NCBI GenBank assembly: GCA_963700375.1
Contig: CAVOXF010000002.1
Span: 248,001-312,000, forward strand
Direction: 5' to 3'
Origin: JAHEEL01 sp963700375
GTDB taxonomy: Bacteria > Actinomycetota > Acidimicrobiia > Spongiisociales > UBA5794
Length of the DNA: 64,000 nt
Shown here piece by piece: positions 34,007 through 42,487 of the stretch. The notes under the pieces are model-generated. The model made no database searches and had not been told where the DNA came from. It saw only the letters and a list, made by a program, of their open reading frames with translations. How positions within the stretch are numbered: the stretch's first letter is position 1; every line of letters starts with the position of its first letter. A program made the position numbers and the translations under genes.

Positions 34007-35227
34007 CTAGCCCTTGGCTTGGGCGAAGGCGTCGGCGAAGTTGAGCGAGAAGTCTCCGACGTCCGCGATGAACTCGAGGTTCGCCATCGTCGCCTCGTCC
34101 GGGAAGATCGAAGGATCTTCGAGGATGTCCGGGTCGATATATGCGTGAGCCGCCAGGTTGGGGCTCATGTAGTACGTGTAGTTCGTCAACTCCCCACCGT
34201 TCTCTGCATCGAGGATGAAGTTGATGAACGTGTGCGCCGTGCACGGATGCTCGGCCGTGATCGGGACCGCCATCAGGTCGACCCAGATGATGCCACCCTC
34301 CATCGGGACGGCGTAGCCGAAGTCCTCGTAGGCGTCATAGTCGTCCGTCGAGATCTCGTCGAACGAGCCGAAGAACCCACCGTTCCACCCGTGGGCTACC
34401 ACGGTCTCGCCTGCAATGAGCAGATCGTCGAACGCCGCAGAGTCGTACGCGGCGATGCGGTCGTTTGCCTCAGAGAGCAGCGCGGTCGCTTCGTCGAGTT
34501 GGCCCTGATCCGTGGTGTTGACCGAGTAGCCCAGGTACTTGAGGGCGGCACCCAGCGTCTCACGCTCATCGTTGAGCATCGAGATCCTCCCGGCAAACGG
34601 TTCGCTCATCTCCGGATCGAAGACGAGGCCCCACGAGATGCCGTCGGTATCGTCGACGTACTCGTACGCGAACCCAAGACCGCTCGTGCCGGCCTGATAC
34701 GGCACCGAGAAATTGCCGTCCGGGTCGAACGGCATTCCGGTGAACAACGGATCGATGTTTGCGAGGTTCGGGATCGCGGCCTTGTTGATCGGGGCCAACA
34801 GGGCGACTTCCGGGTCCGCCATGGTCGAGACCATGTAGTCGGACGGCACGATCAGGTCGTACGGGGCGCCGCCGGCCTCGATCTGGGCGAGCATCGTCTC
34901 GTTGTCCTCGTAGAACGTCTGGATGATCTTGACGCCGTACTCCTCCTCGAACTTCGCGACGAGGTCGGTGACCTCGTAGTCCTCTGCGGCGGACCCGTAG
35001 GGGATGTACTCGGTCCAGTTGTAGAAGTTCAGGTCGCCGTCGGTCTGCCCGGGTTCACAGGCCGCGATCATCACCTCGAGGTCGCTGCCGCCGGTGTCGG
35101 GCGCGACCGTCGTCGTGGTCTCGTCGGTCCCCGATCCGGCGGTGGTCGTGGTCTCGCCTTCTGAGTCGCTGCTGCACGCCGCGGCGAGCATCGCCACCAC
35201 AGCAATCAGTATCAAGAGTCGCTTCAT
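34007..35227 (-). CDS. potD: Spermidine/putrescine-type ABC transporter substrate-binding lipoprotein
   Basis: 406 aa. Lipoprotein signal with lipobox LAAAC (Cys 18) and a Thr/Ser-rich spacer to ~50. The PotD/PotF fold follows: DLNFYNWTEYIP, FEEEYGVKIIQTFYEDNE, YDLIVPSDYMVSTM, NLANIDPLF, and W-containing ligand residues in ISWGLVFDPE. Last gene of the five-gene minus-strand operon (aldehyde dehydrogenase, potA, potB, potC, potD), 3 bp after potC, followed by a strong terminator. Family members bind polyamines, but related ones bind other amines or amino acids. Confidence 0.92.
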   Translation of the reverse strand: MKRLLILIAVVAMLAAACSSDSEGETTTTAGSGTDETTTTVAPDTGGSDLEVMIAACEPGQTDGDLNFYNWTEYIPYGSAAEDYEVTDLVAKFEEEYGVKIIQTFYEDNETMLAQIEAGGAPYDLIVPSDYMVSTMADPEVALLAPINKAAIPNLANIDPLFTGMPFDPDGNFSVPYQAGTSGLGFAYEYVDDTDGISWGLVFDPEMSEPFAGRISMLNDERETLGAALKYLGYSVNTTDQGQLDEATALLSEANDRIAAYDSAAFDDLLIAGETVVAHGWNGGFFGSFDEISTDDYDAYEDFGYAVPMEGGIIWVDLMAVPITAEHPCTAHTFINFILDAENGGELTNYTYYMSPNLAAHAYIDPDILEDPSIFPDEATMANLEFIADVGDFSLNFADAFAQAKG

Positions 35228-35230
35228 GTT

Positions 35231-36058
35231 CTATTCCTCCTTGTTTCCGCCCATCCCCGATTTCGCCTGGAACCCCAGGGAGATGAAGACGAGCACCATC
35301 GAGATGGCCAGCATGAGTGTCGATACGGCATTGATTTCCGGTGTGACCTGCCTCCTGATCAGCCCGAAGACGTAGACGGGCAGGAGGTTGGCACCCGGCC
35401 CCTGGACGAACTCCGTGATGATCACGTCGTCGAGGGAGAGGGTGAGGGCAAGCAGCGCGCCGCCGAGGACGCCGGGCATGATGAGTGGCAGGGTCACCCG
35501 ACGGAACGTCGTCCACCGATTCGCGTAGAGGTCCATCGCCGCCTCCTCGAGCGAGTCGTCGAGGTTCGCGAGGCGTGCCCGCACAACGATTGCGACAAAC
35601 GAGGCAGAGAAGGCGATGTGGCCGAGGATGATCGTCCAGATGCTGAGGTTGATCGGCAGGACCTGGGTGAACCAAATGAGCAGCATCGCCCCCATCGTCA
35701 CCTCGGGAATGATGACCGGGAGGTAGAGGATGACGTCGAACGCCTGCTTCCCCAGCCACCTCCGGTACCGATCGAGCGCGATGCCGGCCATGGTCCCGAG
35801 GATTGTGGCAACGACCGTGGAGACGATCGCGACTTTGATCGAATTCCCCAGCGCGTTCATCATCTCGGGGTTGTTGAACATCCGGTCGTACCACTTCAGC
35901 GTGAACCCTCCCCAGTCGCCGACGTTGCGGCTGTCCGAAAACGAGTAGATGACGAGGATGAGGATCGGCAGGTAGAGGAACCCGAAGACGAACCAGCCGT
36001 TGATCCCCAGGATCCGGTCCACCCACGGCCGATGCGCGGTGCCTTGTTGCACGCTCAC
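35231..36058 (-). CDS. potC: Polyamine-type ABC transporter permease, PotC-like
   Basis: 275 aa. The GTG start at 36058 overlaps the potB stop by four bases (GTGA); the longer frame to 36322 lies inside potB and is not protein-like. Six membrane helices, with the permease EAA loop ANLDDSLEEAAMDLYANRWTTFRRVTLPLIMPG facing the ATPase. FTLKWYDRMFNNPEMMNALGNSIKVA before it is typical of PotC. Pairs with PotB. Confidence 0.93.
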   Translation of the reverse strand: MSVQQGTAHRPWVDRILGINGWFVFGFLYLPILILVIYSFSDSRNVGDWGGFTLKWYDRMFNNPEMMNALGNSIKVAIVSTVVATILGTMAGIALDRYRRWLGKQAFDVILYLPVIIPEVTMGAMLLIWFTQVLPINLSIWTIILGHIAFSASFVAIVVRARLANLDDSLEEAAMDLYANRWTTFRRVTLPLIMPGVLGGALLALTLSLDDVIITEFVQGPGANLLPVYVFGLIRRQVTPEINAVSTLMLAISMVLVFISLGFQAKSGMGGNKEE

Positions 36059-36951
36059 AGCGTCCGCCCTCCCTTCCGGAAGTAGATGACGGTGGCGATC
36101 ATCATCACCGCGAGGATCGTTACCGACAGTGTTGCGCCGAACGGCCAGTTTCTCCCCGACTTGAATTGCGTGACGATGTAATTGCCCAGCAGGGTGGTCT
36201 TTGCTCCGCCGAGCAGGTCGGGCGTGACGTAGGCGCCGAGGCTGGGGATGAACACGAGGATCGAACCGGCGATGATCCCGGGCTTCGACAGCGGCAGGGT
36301 CACCTTTCTGAAGGCTTCCCACGCACCGGCGTAGAGGTCACGCGCCGCTTCGACGAGGTTCCAGTCGAGGTGCTCGATCGCCGCGTAGAGGGGGAGGACC
36401 ATGAACGGGAGGTACCCGTAGAGCAGACCGATGAACACGGCCGGCTCGGTGAACAGCATCTTGCCCCAGAGCCCGGTTGCCTCGCCGATCTCCGTGACGA
36501 GGCCGTTTGAGTCGAGCAGCGTCCGCCAGGCGTAGGTGCGGACGAGGAAGTTCGACCAGAACGGGATGAGGACGAGCACGAGGAGGAAGTTGCGTGTCAT
36601 GGCCCGTCTGCGGGTGGCGATCCAGTAGGCGAACGGGTAGCCGATGAGGAGGCAGAACAAGGTGTTGAGGAACGCCAGCCACAAGCTTCGGACGGCGACC
36701 GTTCGGACGAGGGGTTCGCCGAGCTTGATCCACCATTCGAGCGTCCACTCCCCGAGGATCGGTTTGCCGGTGCGGCTCCGTACGGTGAACGAGAACACCA
36801 CGATGATGATGAGCGGGAGGACGAAGAAGAAGACGAGATAGGCGTACGTGGGGAGGGCGATGAAGAACCCGCGCCATCCTTCGGCCCGTTCTGCCTTCTT
36901 CTCGAGATCGGGGCTGGCGACCTCCGGCGGTGGGTCCTCGAGCATCGTCAT
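36055..36951 (-). CDS. potB: Polyamine-type ABC transporter permease, PotB-like
   Basis: 298 aa. Six membrane helices and the EAA loop HLDWNLVEAARDLYAGAWEAFRKVTLPLSKPG. PotB-specific features include FWSNFLVRTYAWRTLLDSNGLV and IPSLGAYVTPDLLGGAKTTLLGN. Four-base overlaps with potA upstream (36948-36951) and with potC downstream show tight translational coupling. Confidence 0.94.
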   Translation of the reverse strand: MTMLEDPPPEVASPDLEKKAERAEGWRGFFIALPTYAYLVFFFVLPLIIIVVFSFTVRSRTGKPILGEWTLEWWIKLGEPLVRTVAVRSLWLAFLNTLFCLLIGYPFAYWIATRRRAMTRNFLLVLVLIPFWSNFLVRTYAWRTLLDSNGLVTEIGEATGLWGKMLFTEPAVFIGLLYGYLPFMVLPLYAAIEHLDWNLVEAARDLYAGAWEAFRKVTLPLSKPGIIAGSILVFIPSLGAYVTPDLLGGAKTTLLGNYIVTQFKSGRNWPFGATLSVTILAVMMIATVIYFRKGGRTL

Positions 36952-38021
36952 GACGTCAGCGCTTCCGCAGCCTCCCGATGGAAGCTCAGCACTACCTCTT
37001 CTCCTGCCGTCCAGCGGCGGAGCGACGGGATGTTCTCGAGGCGGGCGTCGATCACCTCGCCGCCGGGGATCTCGACCTCGTAGTAGATCGATTCACCGAA
37101 GTAGAGCTGACGGACGATCTTCGCAGGAAGCTGGTTCCGCTCCGGCGGAGTGTCCGGATCGTTGGGGGTGTGGATTTGGACCTTTTCTGGCCGGAGGGTG
37201 AGTGTTACGTCGGTCCCGGCCGACGCCTGGCATCGGGCGTAGACGAGTTTGCCATCCCCGATCCGGATGCGCCCGTCATCGGTGACGGTGCCATCGATGA
37301 AGTTGGTCTCGCCGATGAACTCGGCCACGAACCGGTTGACCGGATGCTCGTAGATCTCCTCAGGGGTTCCGATCTGGAGGAGCTTGCCGGCATCCATGAC
37401 GCCGATCCGGTCGGACATCGTGAGGGCTTCTTCCTGATCGTGTGTGACGTAGATGAACGTGATGCCGACCTCGGACTGGATGTCCTTGAGTTCGATCTGC
37501 ATGGCCTGGCGGAGCTTGAGGTCGAGAGCGCCGAGGGGCTCGTCGAGCAGGAGGACCTTCGGCCGGTTCACGAGCGCCCGAGCGAGCGCCACCCGCTGCT
37601 GCTGACCGCCGGAGAGTTGGCTTGGCTTGCGTTGCCTCATGCCCTCGAGATGGACGGCCTTGATCGCCTCGGCGACCTGGGTCTCGACTTCGTCCCTCGG
37701 GACTCTGCGCATCTGGGGGCCGAACGCCACGTTCTTTTCGACCGTCATGTGCGGGAACAGCGCGTACGACTGGAACACGGTGTTGATCGGGCGCTTGTTC
37801 GGCGGACGCAGCGCCATCTCCTCACCGAACACCTGAATGCTGCCCTCGGTCGGGAACTCGAGACCCCCGACCATTCGCAACATCGTCGTCTTCCCGCATC
37901 CGGAAGGACCGAGCAGCGAGAAGAACTCACCGTCGGCGATGTCGAGCGACACATCGTCGACGGCGGTGACGTCGGTGCCGAAACGCTTTGTTACTCCGCG
38001 GATGCTGACGGCCGCTGTCAT
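36948..38021 (-). CDS. potA: Polyamine-type ABC transporter ATP-binding protein
   Basis: 357 aa from the ATG at 38021, which overlaps the aldehyde dehydrogenase stop by four bases. Walker A GPSGCGKTT, signature LSGGQQQRVALARALV, Walker B VLLLDEPLGALD, and H-loop VTHDQEEALTMSD. A C-terminal TOBE domain (about 270-350) is of the PotA type. It energises PotB/PotC import of the PotD ligand. Confidence 0.95.
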   Translation of the reverse strand: MTAAVSIRGVTKRFGTDVTAVDDVSLDIADGEFFSLLGPSGCGKTTMLRMVGGLEFPTEGSIQVFGEEMALRPPNKRPINTVFQSYALFPHMTVEKNVAFGPQMRRVPRDEVETQVAEAIKAVHLEGMRQRKPSQLSGGQQQRVALARALVNRPKVLLLDEPLGALDLKLRQAMQIELKDIQSEVGITFIYVTHDQEEALTMSDRIGVMDAGKLLQIGTPEEIYEHPVNRFVAEFIGETNFIDGTVTDDGRIRIGDGKLVYARCQASAGTDVTLTLRPEKVQIHTPNDPDTPPERNQLPAKIVRQLYFGESIYYEVEIPGGEVIDARLENIPSLRRWTAGEEVVLSFHREAAEALTS

Positions 38022-39457
38022 TGCACCTTCCCTATGTCGATCACCATGGTCTGAAGGTCGGTGAAGTCGTCGATGGTTCCGCGGCCCCATCCGGAAGCCG
38101 TCCCGGCCGCACCTCCGAACGGCTGGAACGTCTCCCAGAAGTCGGTTGAATCGTTGATGACGACCGTTCCGGCCCGGATCCGGTCGGTGTACCAGAACGC
38201 CTTCCCGATCGACGATGTGAAGACCGCCGCCTGGAGGCCGAGGTCACCACGAGCCGTGACGGCAATTGCTTCGTCGTCGTCGCGGACGGTGATGATCGGC
38301 AGAACCGGGCCGAACGTCTCCTCCCGGGAAACCAGGGCGTCTTCCGGAACGGCGTCGATCATCGTGAACTCGTAGTAGAGGTCGGTGGGGAACCCGGCGG
38401 CTCTCCTGCCGCCGGTGAGGACGCTGGCACCCCGCTCGCGTGCGTCGGCGACGTGCAGGTCCATCTTGTGTGCGGTCGGCTCGTTGTTGAGCGGACCCAT
38501 GGTCGTGGCTTCATCGAATGGGTCACCGAGGACGATCTGCGCTGCGTGGTGCAGTGCACGCTCGACGAATTCGTCGTGGACCGACTCGAGCACGATCACC
38601 TTCTCGGTTGCGCAGCAGACCTGGCCGGCGTTGTAGCGGGCCCCGAAGACGGCGAGTTCGGCTGCGGCATCGAGGTTGGCATCTTCGGTGACGATGGTCG
38701 GGCCGTTGCCCGACATCTCCATGACCGACCGCTTGATCCCCATCTGCGAAAGGATTCGTTTCCCGGTTGCCGACGAGCCGGTGAAGCCGATGGCGTCGAT
38801 CCCGGAGTGCGTCACGAGCGCTTCGCCGATTTCGCCGCCACCCGGGATGATCGAGACGAGTCCCTTCGGAACGCCGGCGGCGTCGAACGCCTCGGCGAGC
38901 TTCAGGAGTCCCCACGACGTGAACTCAGGCGGCTTCGCGATGACGGCGTTGCCCGCCGCGAGTCCAGGACCGATGTACTCCAGCGGGATCGTGACTGGAA
39001 AGTTCCATGGAGTGATTGCAGCCCATACCCCGATCGGGCGGTGGAATGTGAACATGCGTTTGTTGCGATCGGACGTCGGGATGACACTCCCAGTGAGGCG
39101 TTTCACGTCCTCGGCGGCGTTGAGGAAGTACTGGTTCGCTTCGGCGATGTCGGCGAGGGATTCCTCGTGATACGGCTTGCCTTGCTCGAGGGTCTGGATG
39201 CGGGCGATCTCGTCGATATTGTCGGCAACCGCTTCGGCGATGCGATGGAGCAGGTCTGCCCGTTCGATCGCGGTCCAGTGGCGGAACTCATCCTGGGCCC
39301 GGCGGGCGGCGTGGACAGCCCGGTCGATATCCGCTCGCGATGCGAGGGGAACGTTCGCGATGTGCTCACCTGAGCCGGGACTCGTGATCTCGCGATACTC
39401 ATCCCCGGTGCCGGGGCTCCATTCGCCCGCGAGGTAGATGTCCAGATCCCGGACCAA
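38018..39457 (-). CDS. NAD(P)-dependent aldehyde dehydrogenase
   Basis: About 479 aa if the TTG at 39457 is the start (MVRDLDIYLAGEW...). This gives the usual ALDH length; the frame remains open to 39607 and no start has a clear ribosome binding site. NAD-binding WAAITPWNFPVTIPLEYIGP, catalytic Glu in VMEMSGNGPTIV, and nucleophile Cys in NAGQVCCATEKV. First gene of the pot operon, coupled to potA by ATGA, so it probably oxidises an aldehyde made from the imported amine. Divergent from the class III aminotransferase at 39649. Confidence 0.9.
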   Translation of the reverse strand: MVRDLDIYLAGEWSPGTGDEYREITSPGSGEHIANVPLASRADIDRAVHAARRAQDEFRHWTAIERADLLHRIAEAVADNIDEIARIQTLEQGKPYHEESLADIAEANQYFLNAAEDVKRLTGSVIPTSDRNKRMFTFHRPIGVWAAITPWNFPVTIPLEYIGPGLAAGNAVIAKPPEFTSWGLLKLAEAFDAAGVPKGLVSIIPGGGEIGEALVTHSGIDAIGFTGSSATGKRILSQMGIKRSVMEMSGNGPTIVTEDANLDAAAELAVFGARYNAGQVCCATEKVIVLESVHDEFVERALHHAAQIVLGDPFDEATTMGPLNNEPTAHKMDLHVADARERGASVLTGGRRAAGFPTDLYYEFTMIDAVPEDALVSREETFGPVLPIITVRDDDEAIAVTARGDLGLQAAVFTSSIGKAFWYTDRIRAGTVVINDSTDFWETFQPFGGAAGTASGWGRGTIDDFTDLQTMVIDIGKVQ

Positions 39458-39648
39458 GCCGGTCCCCTTTGCTATTTGGCGACGTTGTGCCGCAATGTAG
39501 TCGATCAGTTGTGCGCCTGTCGGAGACGGGAAGCTCCCTCGGGGACACCGTGTCGGTTGTTCGAGGGTCCCTGCCAGCCGGTATGATCGGCCGTGATGCT
39601 TGGCCACGCGGCACCGAGCCGCGGGTCCCCGCCGGAAGGGTGAGCAAC

Positions 39649-40959
39649 ATGGGTCTTCAGGGTCCCAAGACAGCTGAATGGTTCGGACGTGCCAACAAGG
39701 CGCTGGTCAACGGAGTCTCGAGCGGCTTCCGCTACTGGGGTGACGATGACACGATGGTCATCGACCGCGGTGAGGGCGCGTACGCCTTCGACATGGATGG
39801 GAAGCGCTACATCGACTATCAACTCGGCTTTGGCCCGATCATCCTCGGTCACGGGTACAAGCCGGTGGTCGACGCCGTGTCGACAGCGGCTTCCCGCGGA
39901 ACGGTCTTCGCTATGACGACCGCGATCGAGGTGCAGGCCGCTGAAGCGATGCGCGATGCGATTCCGTGGGTCGACACGCTGCGGTTCACGAATACCGGAA
40001 CCGAAGCGACGATGCACGCCATCCGGCTCGCACGGGCCGTGACGGGCCGGGATCTCATCGTGAAGTTCGAAGGTGCCTATCACGGTGCCCACGACTACGT
40101 CGGCTACTCCACGGCGGGTTCGCCGGTCGGCAACCTCGGCAGCAGGCGTTCCCCGGTTCCTTTTCAGGTGTCCTCCGGCGTTCCGCCGACGATCCGCGAC
40201 TACATCCGCATCGCACCGTTCAACGATCTCGACTTCATGGAGCGGCTGTTCCGGAGCGACGGTCACCGGATCGCTGCGATTCTCGCCGAACCGGTACTCG
40301 GCAACGTGTTCGGTCTGATGCCGGTCGACGGCTACCTCGAAGGTCTCCGGGCCATCACCGAGGAGTGGGGCTCGATGCTCATCTTCGACGAGGTGAAGAC
40401 CGGGTTCCGGATGGGTCTCGGCGGAGCCGCCGACCACTTCGGCATCGTGCCCGACATCGGCACCTACGCGAAGTCGATGGGCAACGGGTATCCGATTGCC
40501 GCAATCGGCGGGCGCCGGGAAGTCATGTCGGCATGGGCCGAGGGCGGCGTCATGCAGGCCGGCACCTACTCGGGCAACTCGATCGGTGCGGCGGCGACCG
40601 TCGCTACGATCGCCGAACTCTCCACCGGTGCCCATTACGAGCAGATCGACAAGGTCGGCAACGCGCTCATGACCGGGTTGGCGAAGATCTGCGCCGACCA
40701 TTCCGAGCCGGCGTCGATCATCGGCATCCCGTCGATGTTCTCGATCTTCTTCTCCGACACCGAGTTGAGGGAGTATCGGGACACGAAGCACCACGACGAG
40801 GACCTGTACACCGAGGTGATCATGGGCATGATCAAGCGTGGTGTGATGCCCGTCGATGACGCCAAGGAACCCTGGTTCATCTCGTCGGCGCACAGCGACG
40901 AAGACGTCGCCGAGACCCTGACCGCCTTCGAAGAAGCCCTGGCAGAAGCGAGAAGCTGA
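39649..40959 (+). CDS. Class III aminotransferase, glutamate-1-semialdehyde aminomutase-like
   Basis: 436 aa from the ATG at 39649 (GGAAGGG at 39634-39640); the upstream part of the frame overlaps the divergent dehydrogenase. YIDYQLGFGPIILGHG, FTNTGTEATMHAIRLARAVTGR, KFEGAYHGAHDYVGYS, PLP Asp in IFDEVKTGFRMG, and the Schiff-base Lys in YAKSMGNGYPIAAIGG resemble HemL. Lack of hem neighbours and location beside the pot/aldehyde dehydrogenase operon favour a catabolic transaminase or aminomutase instead. Confidence 0.88.
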   Translation: MGLQGPKTAEWFGRANKALVNGVSSGFRYWGDDDTMVIDRGEGAYAFDMDGKRYIDYQLGFGPIILGHGYKPVVDAVSTAASRGTVFAMTTAIEVQAAEAMRDAIPWVDTLRFTNTGTEATMHAIRLARAVTGRDLIVKFEGAYHGAHDYVGYSTAGSPVGNLGSRRSPVPFQVSSGVPPTIRDYIRIAPFNDLDFMERLFRSDGHRIAAILAEPVLGNVFGLMPVDGYLEGLRAITEEWGSMLIFDEVKTGFRMGLGGAADHFGIVPDIGTYAKSMGNGYPIAAIGGRREVMSAWAEGGVMQAGTYSGNSIGAAATVATIAELSTGAHYEQIDKVGNALMTGLAKICADHSEPASIIGIPSMFSIFFSDTELREYRDTKHHDEDLYTEVIMGMIKRGVMPVDDAKEPWFISSAHSDEDVAETLTAFEEALAEARS

Positions 40960-40974
40960 GGACCCTCGAGGTAC

Positions 40975-41095
40975 GCCTCCCCATGGGTGGGTGGCGCCTC
41001 CGCAGCAGGCGGCGGAGGGGGTCACCACCTTGCTTCGCACGCGGGAGACCCCTTCTGTCAGCGCCTTGAGGCGCTGCCACCTTCCCCTGAGGGGA
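40975..41095. repeat. Intergenic repeat family B, copy 1 (two inverted halves)
   Basis: Between convergent genes. The left half has CCTCCCC...GGTGG, GCAGCAGGCGGCGGAGGGGGTC; the right half is the same element inverted (GGAGACCCCTTC...GCCACCTTCCCCTGAGGGGA). It runs into the end of the MFS gene, supplying its last residues. Related to 44128-44205 and 51891-52020. Confidence 0.7.
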
Positions 41096-42296
41096 CGGAA
41101 TCGGCGAAGGAAGAGATCGAGGGGCGGAAGAGGAGCCAGATGAGAGGGAGGCCGCCGAACATGGCGATGGCGCCGACCACCATGGCGGTCTCGAGGCCGA
41201 ATCGGTCGGCGAACGCGCCGTAGACGACGGCGGCAAGCGAGCGGATAGCCATCGACATCGCGAGGTAGAAACCGTTCGCGAGCGCCCGGCTCCTCGGCGC
41301 CTGCTCCTGTACGAGGGCCATGACGACCGGCGGAACGGCGAGCAGCGAGAGCCCGATCAAGGGAAGCACGGCGATGCGCACCCAGCCGTCCGCGGCGAGA
41401 AAGAGGAACAGGGCAATCGGGGCGGCGACGTGCCCGAACACGAGGACGGCCTTGCGCCCGACGTGGTCGCTGATCCACCCTCCGCCGAAGGCACCTGCGA
41501 CCCCGGCGGCTTCGACGATCGACAGTGCCGCGCCCGCGAGCCAGATACTGCTCCCCGTCTCGGTGAGGTAGAGCGGCAGGAAGACCGTGGCAGCAAGCAT
41601 CATCATGCTGCGCATGACGGTGAGTCCGGCGATCACGAGCATGAAGCTGCGCATCCCGGCAAGTGCGGTCCTCCACGGCACCTGTTCACCGGCGTCGCGC
41701 GTCTGGAGCGGCACGTCGCGGAGGCGGAAGTAGAGGATCACCGACGTGGCGATTCCGGCGAGGGACAGGAACGCGATCTGCTTCAGTGACACCACGGTCA
41801 GGGCGGTCACCACGATGAGTGGCCCCAGGGTGCGGCCGAGTTCACCGCCGACCATCCAGAATCCCATGCCGCGTCCAAGCCGGTTCCCGGAGAGATACCC
41901 GACGGCAACCGGCGCGGTGGCATGGAATGCGGCCACGCTCAACCCGGCGACGAGGAGCAGCAGCGCGAGCGCCGTGTAGGTGGGTGCCCAGCCGAGGAAG
42001 CTCATCAAGGTTGCGGTGATCCCGGGACCGAGTACGACGATCCACTTCAGGATGGTGCGGTCGGAGAGGTGGCCGATTACCGGTTGGAGGAGTGACGGGA
42101 TCTGGATGAATGCGGCGAGGAGGCCGGCGGCCGCGTTGGTCAGGGAGAACTTCTCGACGAAGGTCGGAAGCAACGGTGCGAGGAACGCGGTGAAGGTGTC
42201 GTGTACCGCGTGTCCGGCCGCGATCGAGGTGACCCGGCCGGTCTGAAATCCGCCGCCGCCCGGTTCGAGTTCTGTAATGGGAGCACGTTCGGTCAT
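41058..42296 (-). CDS. MFS transporter (fosmidomycin-resistance-like)
   Basis: 412 aa, 12 predicted helices. Early GHAVHDTFTAFLAPLLPTFVEKF and the A-loop GHLSDRTILKW resemble the Fsr branch of the major facilitator superfamily, and FGGGWISDHVGRKAVLV is the second-half loop. Substrate not inferable; its place between aminotransferase and mmsA suggests uptake or export of a related small acid. The last ~11 residues (PSGEGGSASRR) are encoded by repeat B rather than by typical MFS sequence, so the original stop was probably earlier. Confidence 0.88.
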   Translation of the reverse strand: MTERAPITELEPGGGGFQTGRVTSIAAGHAVHDTFTAFLAPLLPTFVEKFSLTNAAAGLLAAFIQIPSLLQPVIGHLSDRTILKWIVVLGPGITATLMSFLGWAPTYTALALLLLVAGLSVAAFHATAPVAVGYLSGNRLGRGMGFWMVGGELGRTLGPLIVVTALTVVSLKQIAFLSLAGIATSVILYFRLRDVPLQTRDAGEQVPWRTALAGMRSFMLVIAGLTVMRSMMMLAATVFLPLYLTETGSSIWLAGAALSIVEAAGVAGAFGGGWISDHVGRKAVLVFGHVAAPIALFLFLAADGWVRIAVLPLIGLSLLAVPPVVMALVQEQAPRSRALANGFYLAMSMAIRSLAAVVYGAFADRFGLETAMVVGAIAMFGGLPLIWLLFRPSISSFADSVPSGEGGSASRR

Positions 42297-42431
42297 GCGT
42301 CTTCGGTCCCTCTCGGCAGTCTGCCATGATCACACATCGCGACCCGGCCTCGGTCGTCGGGTCGGGGGAGGTGGGCGACGTTGAGACCGGCACCGTCCAT
42401 TCGACGCAGCACAGCAAGCATGATATCGTCG

Positions 42432-42443
42432 ATAATCGATTAT
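42432..42443. promoter_or_regulatory. 12-bp perfect palindrome upstream of mmsA
   Basis: ATAATCGATTAT lies 45 bp before the mmsA start in an AT-rich patch, a likely operator or promoter-overlapping site. The regulator is not encoded nearby. Confidence 0.45.
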
Positions 42444-42487
42444 TCTGGTGTGTCTGTACGGGAGTGTCCTTGAGGAGGAGCGACGTC

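Noticed and set aside
39505..41676. 723-aa open frame on the minus strand
   Set aside because: Antisense to the class III aminotransferase and the 3' part of the MFS gene; Arg/His-rich, no domain, a GC-bias shadow.
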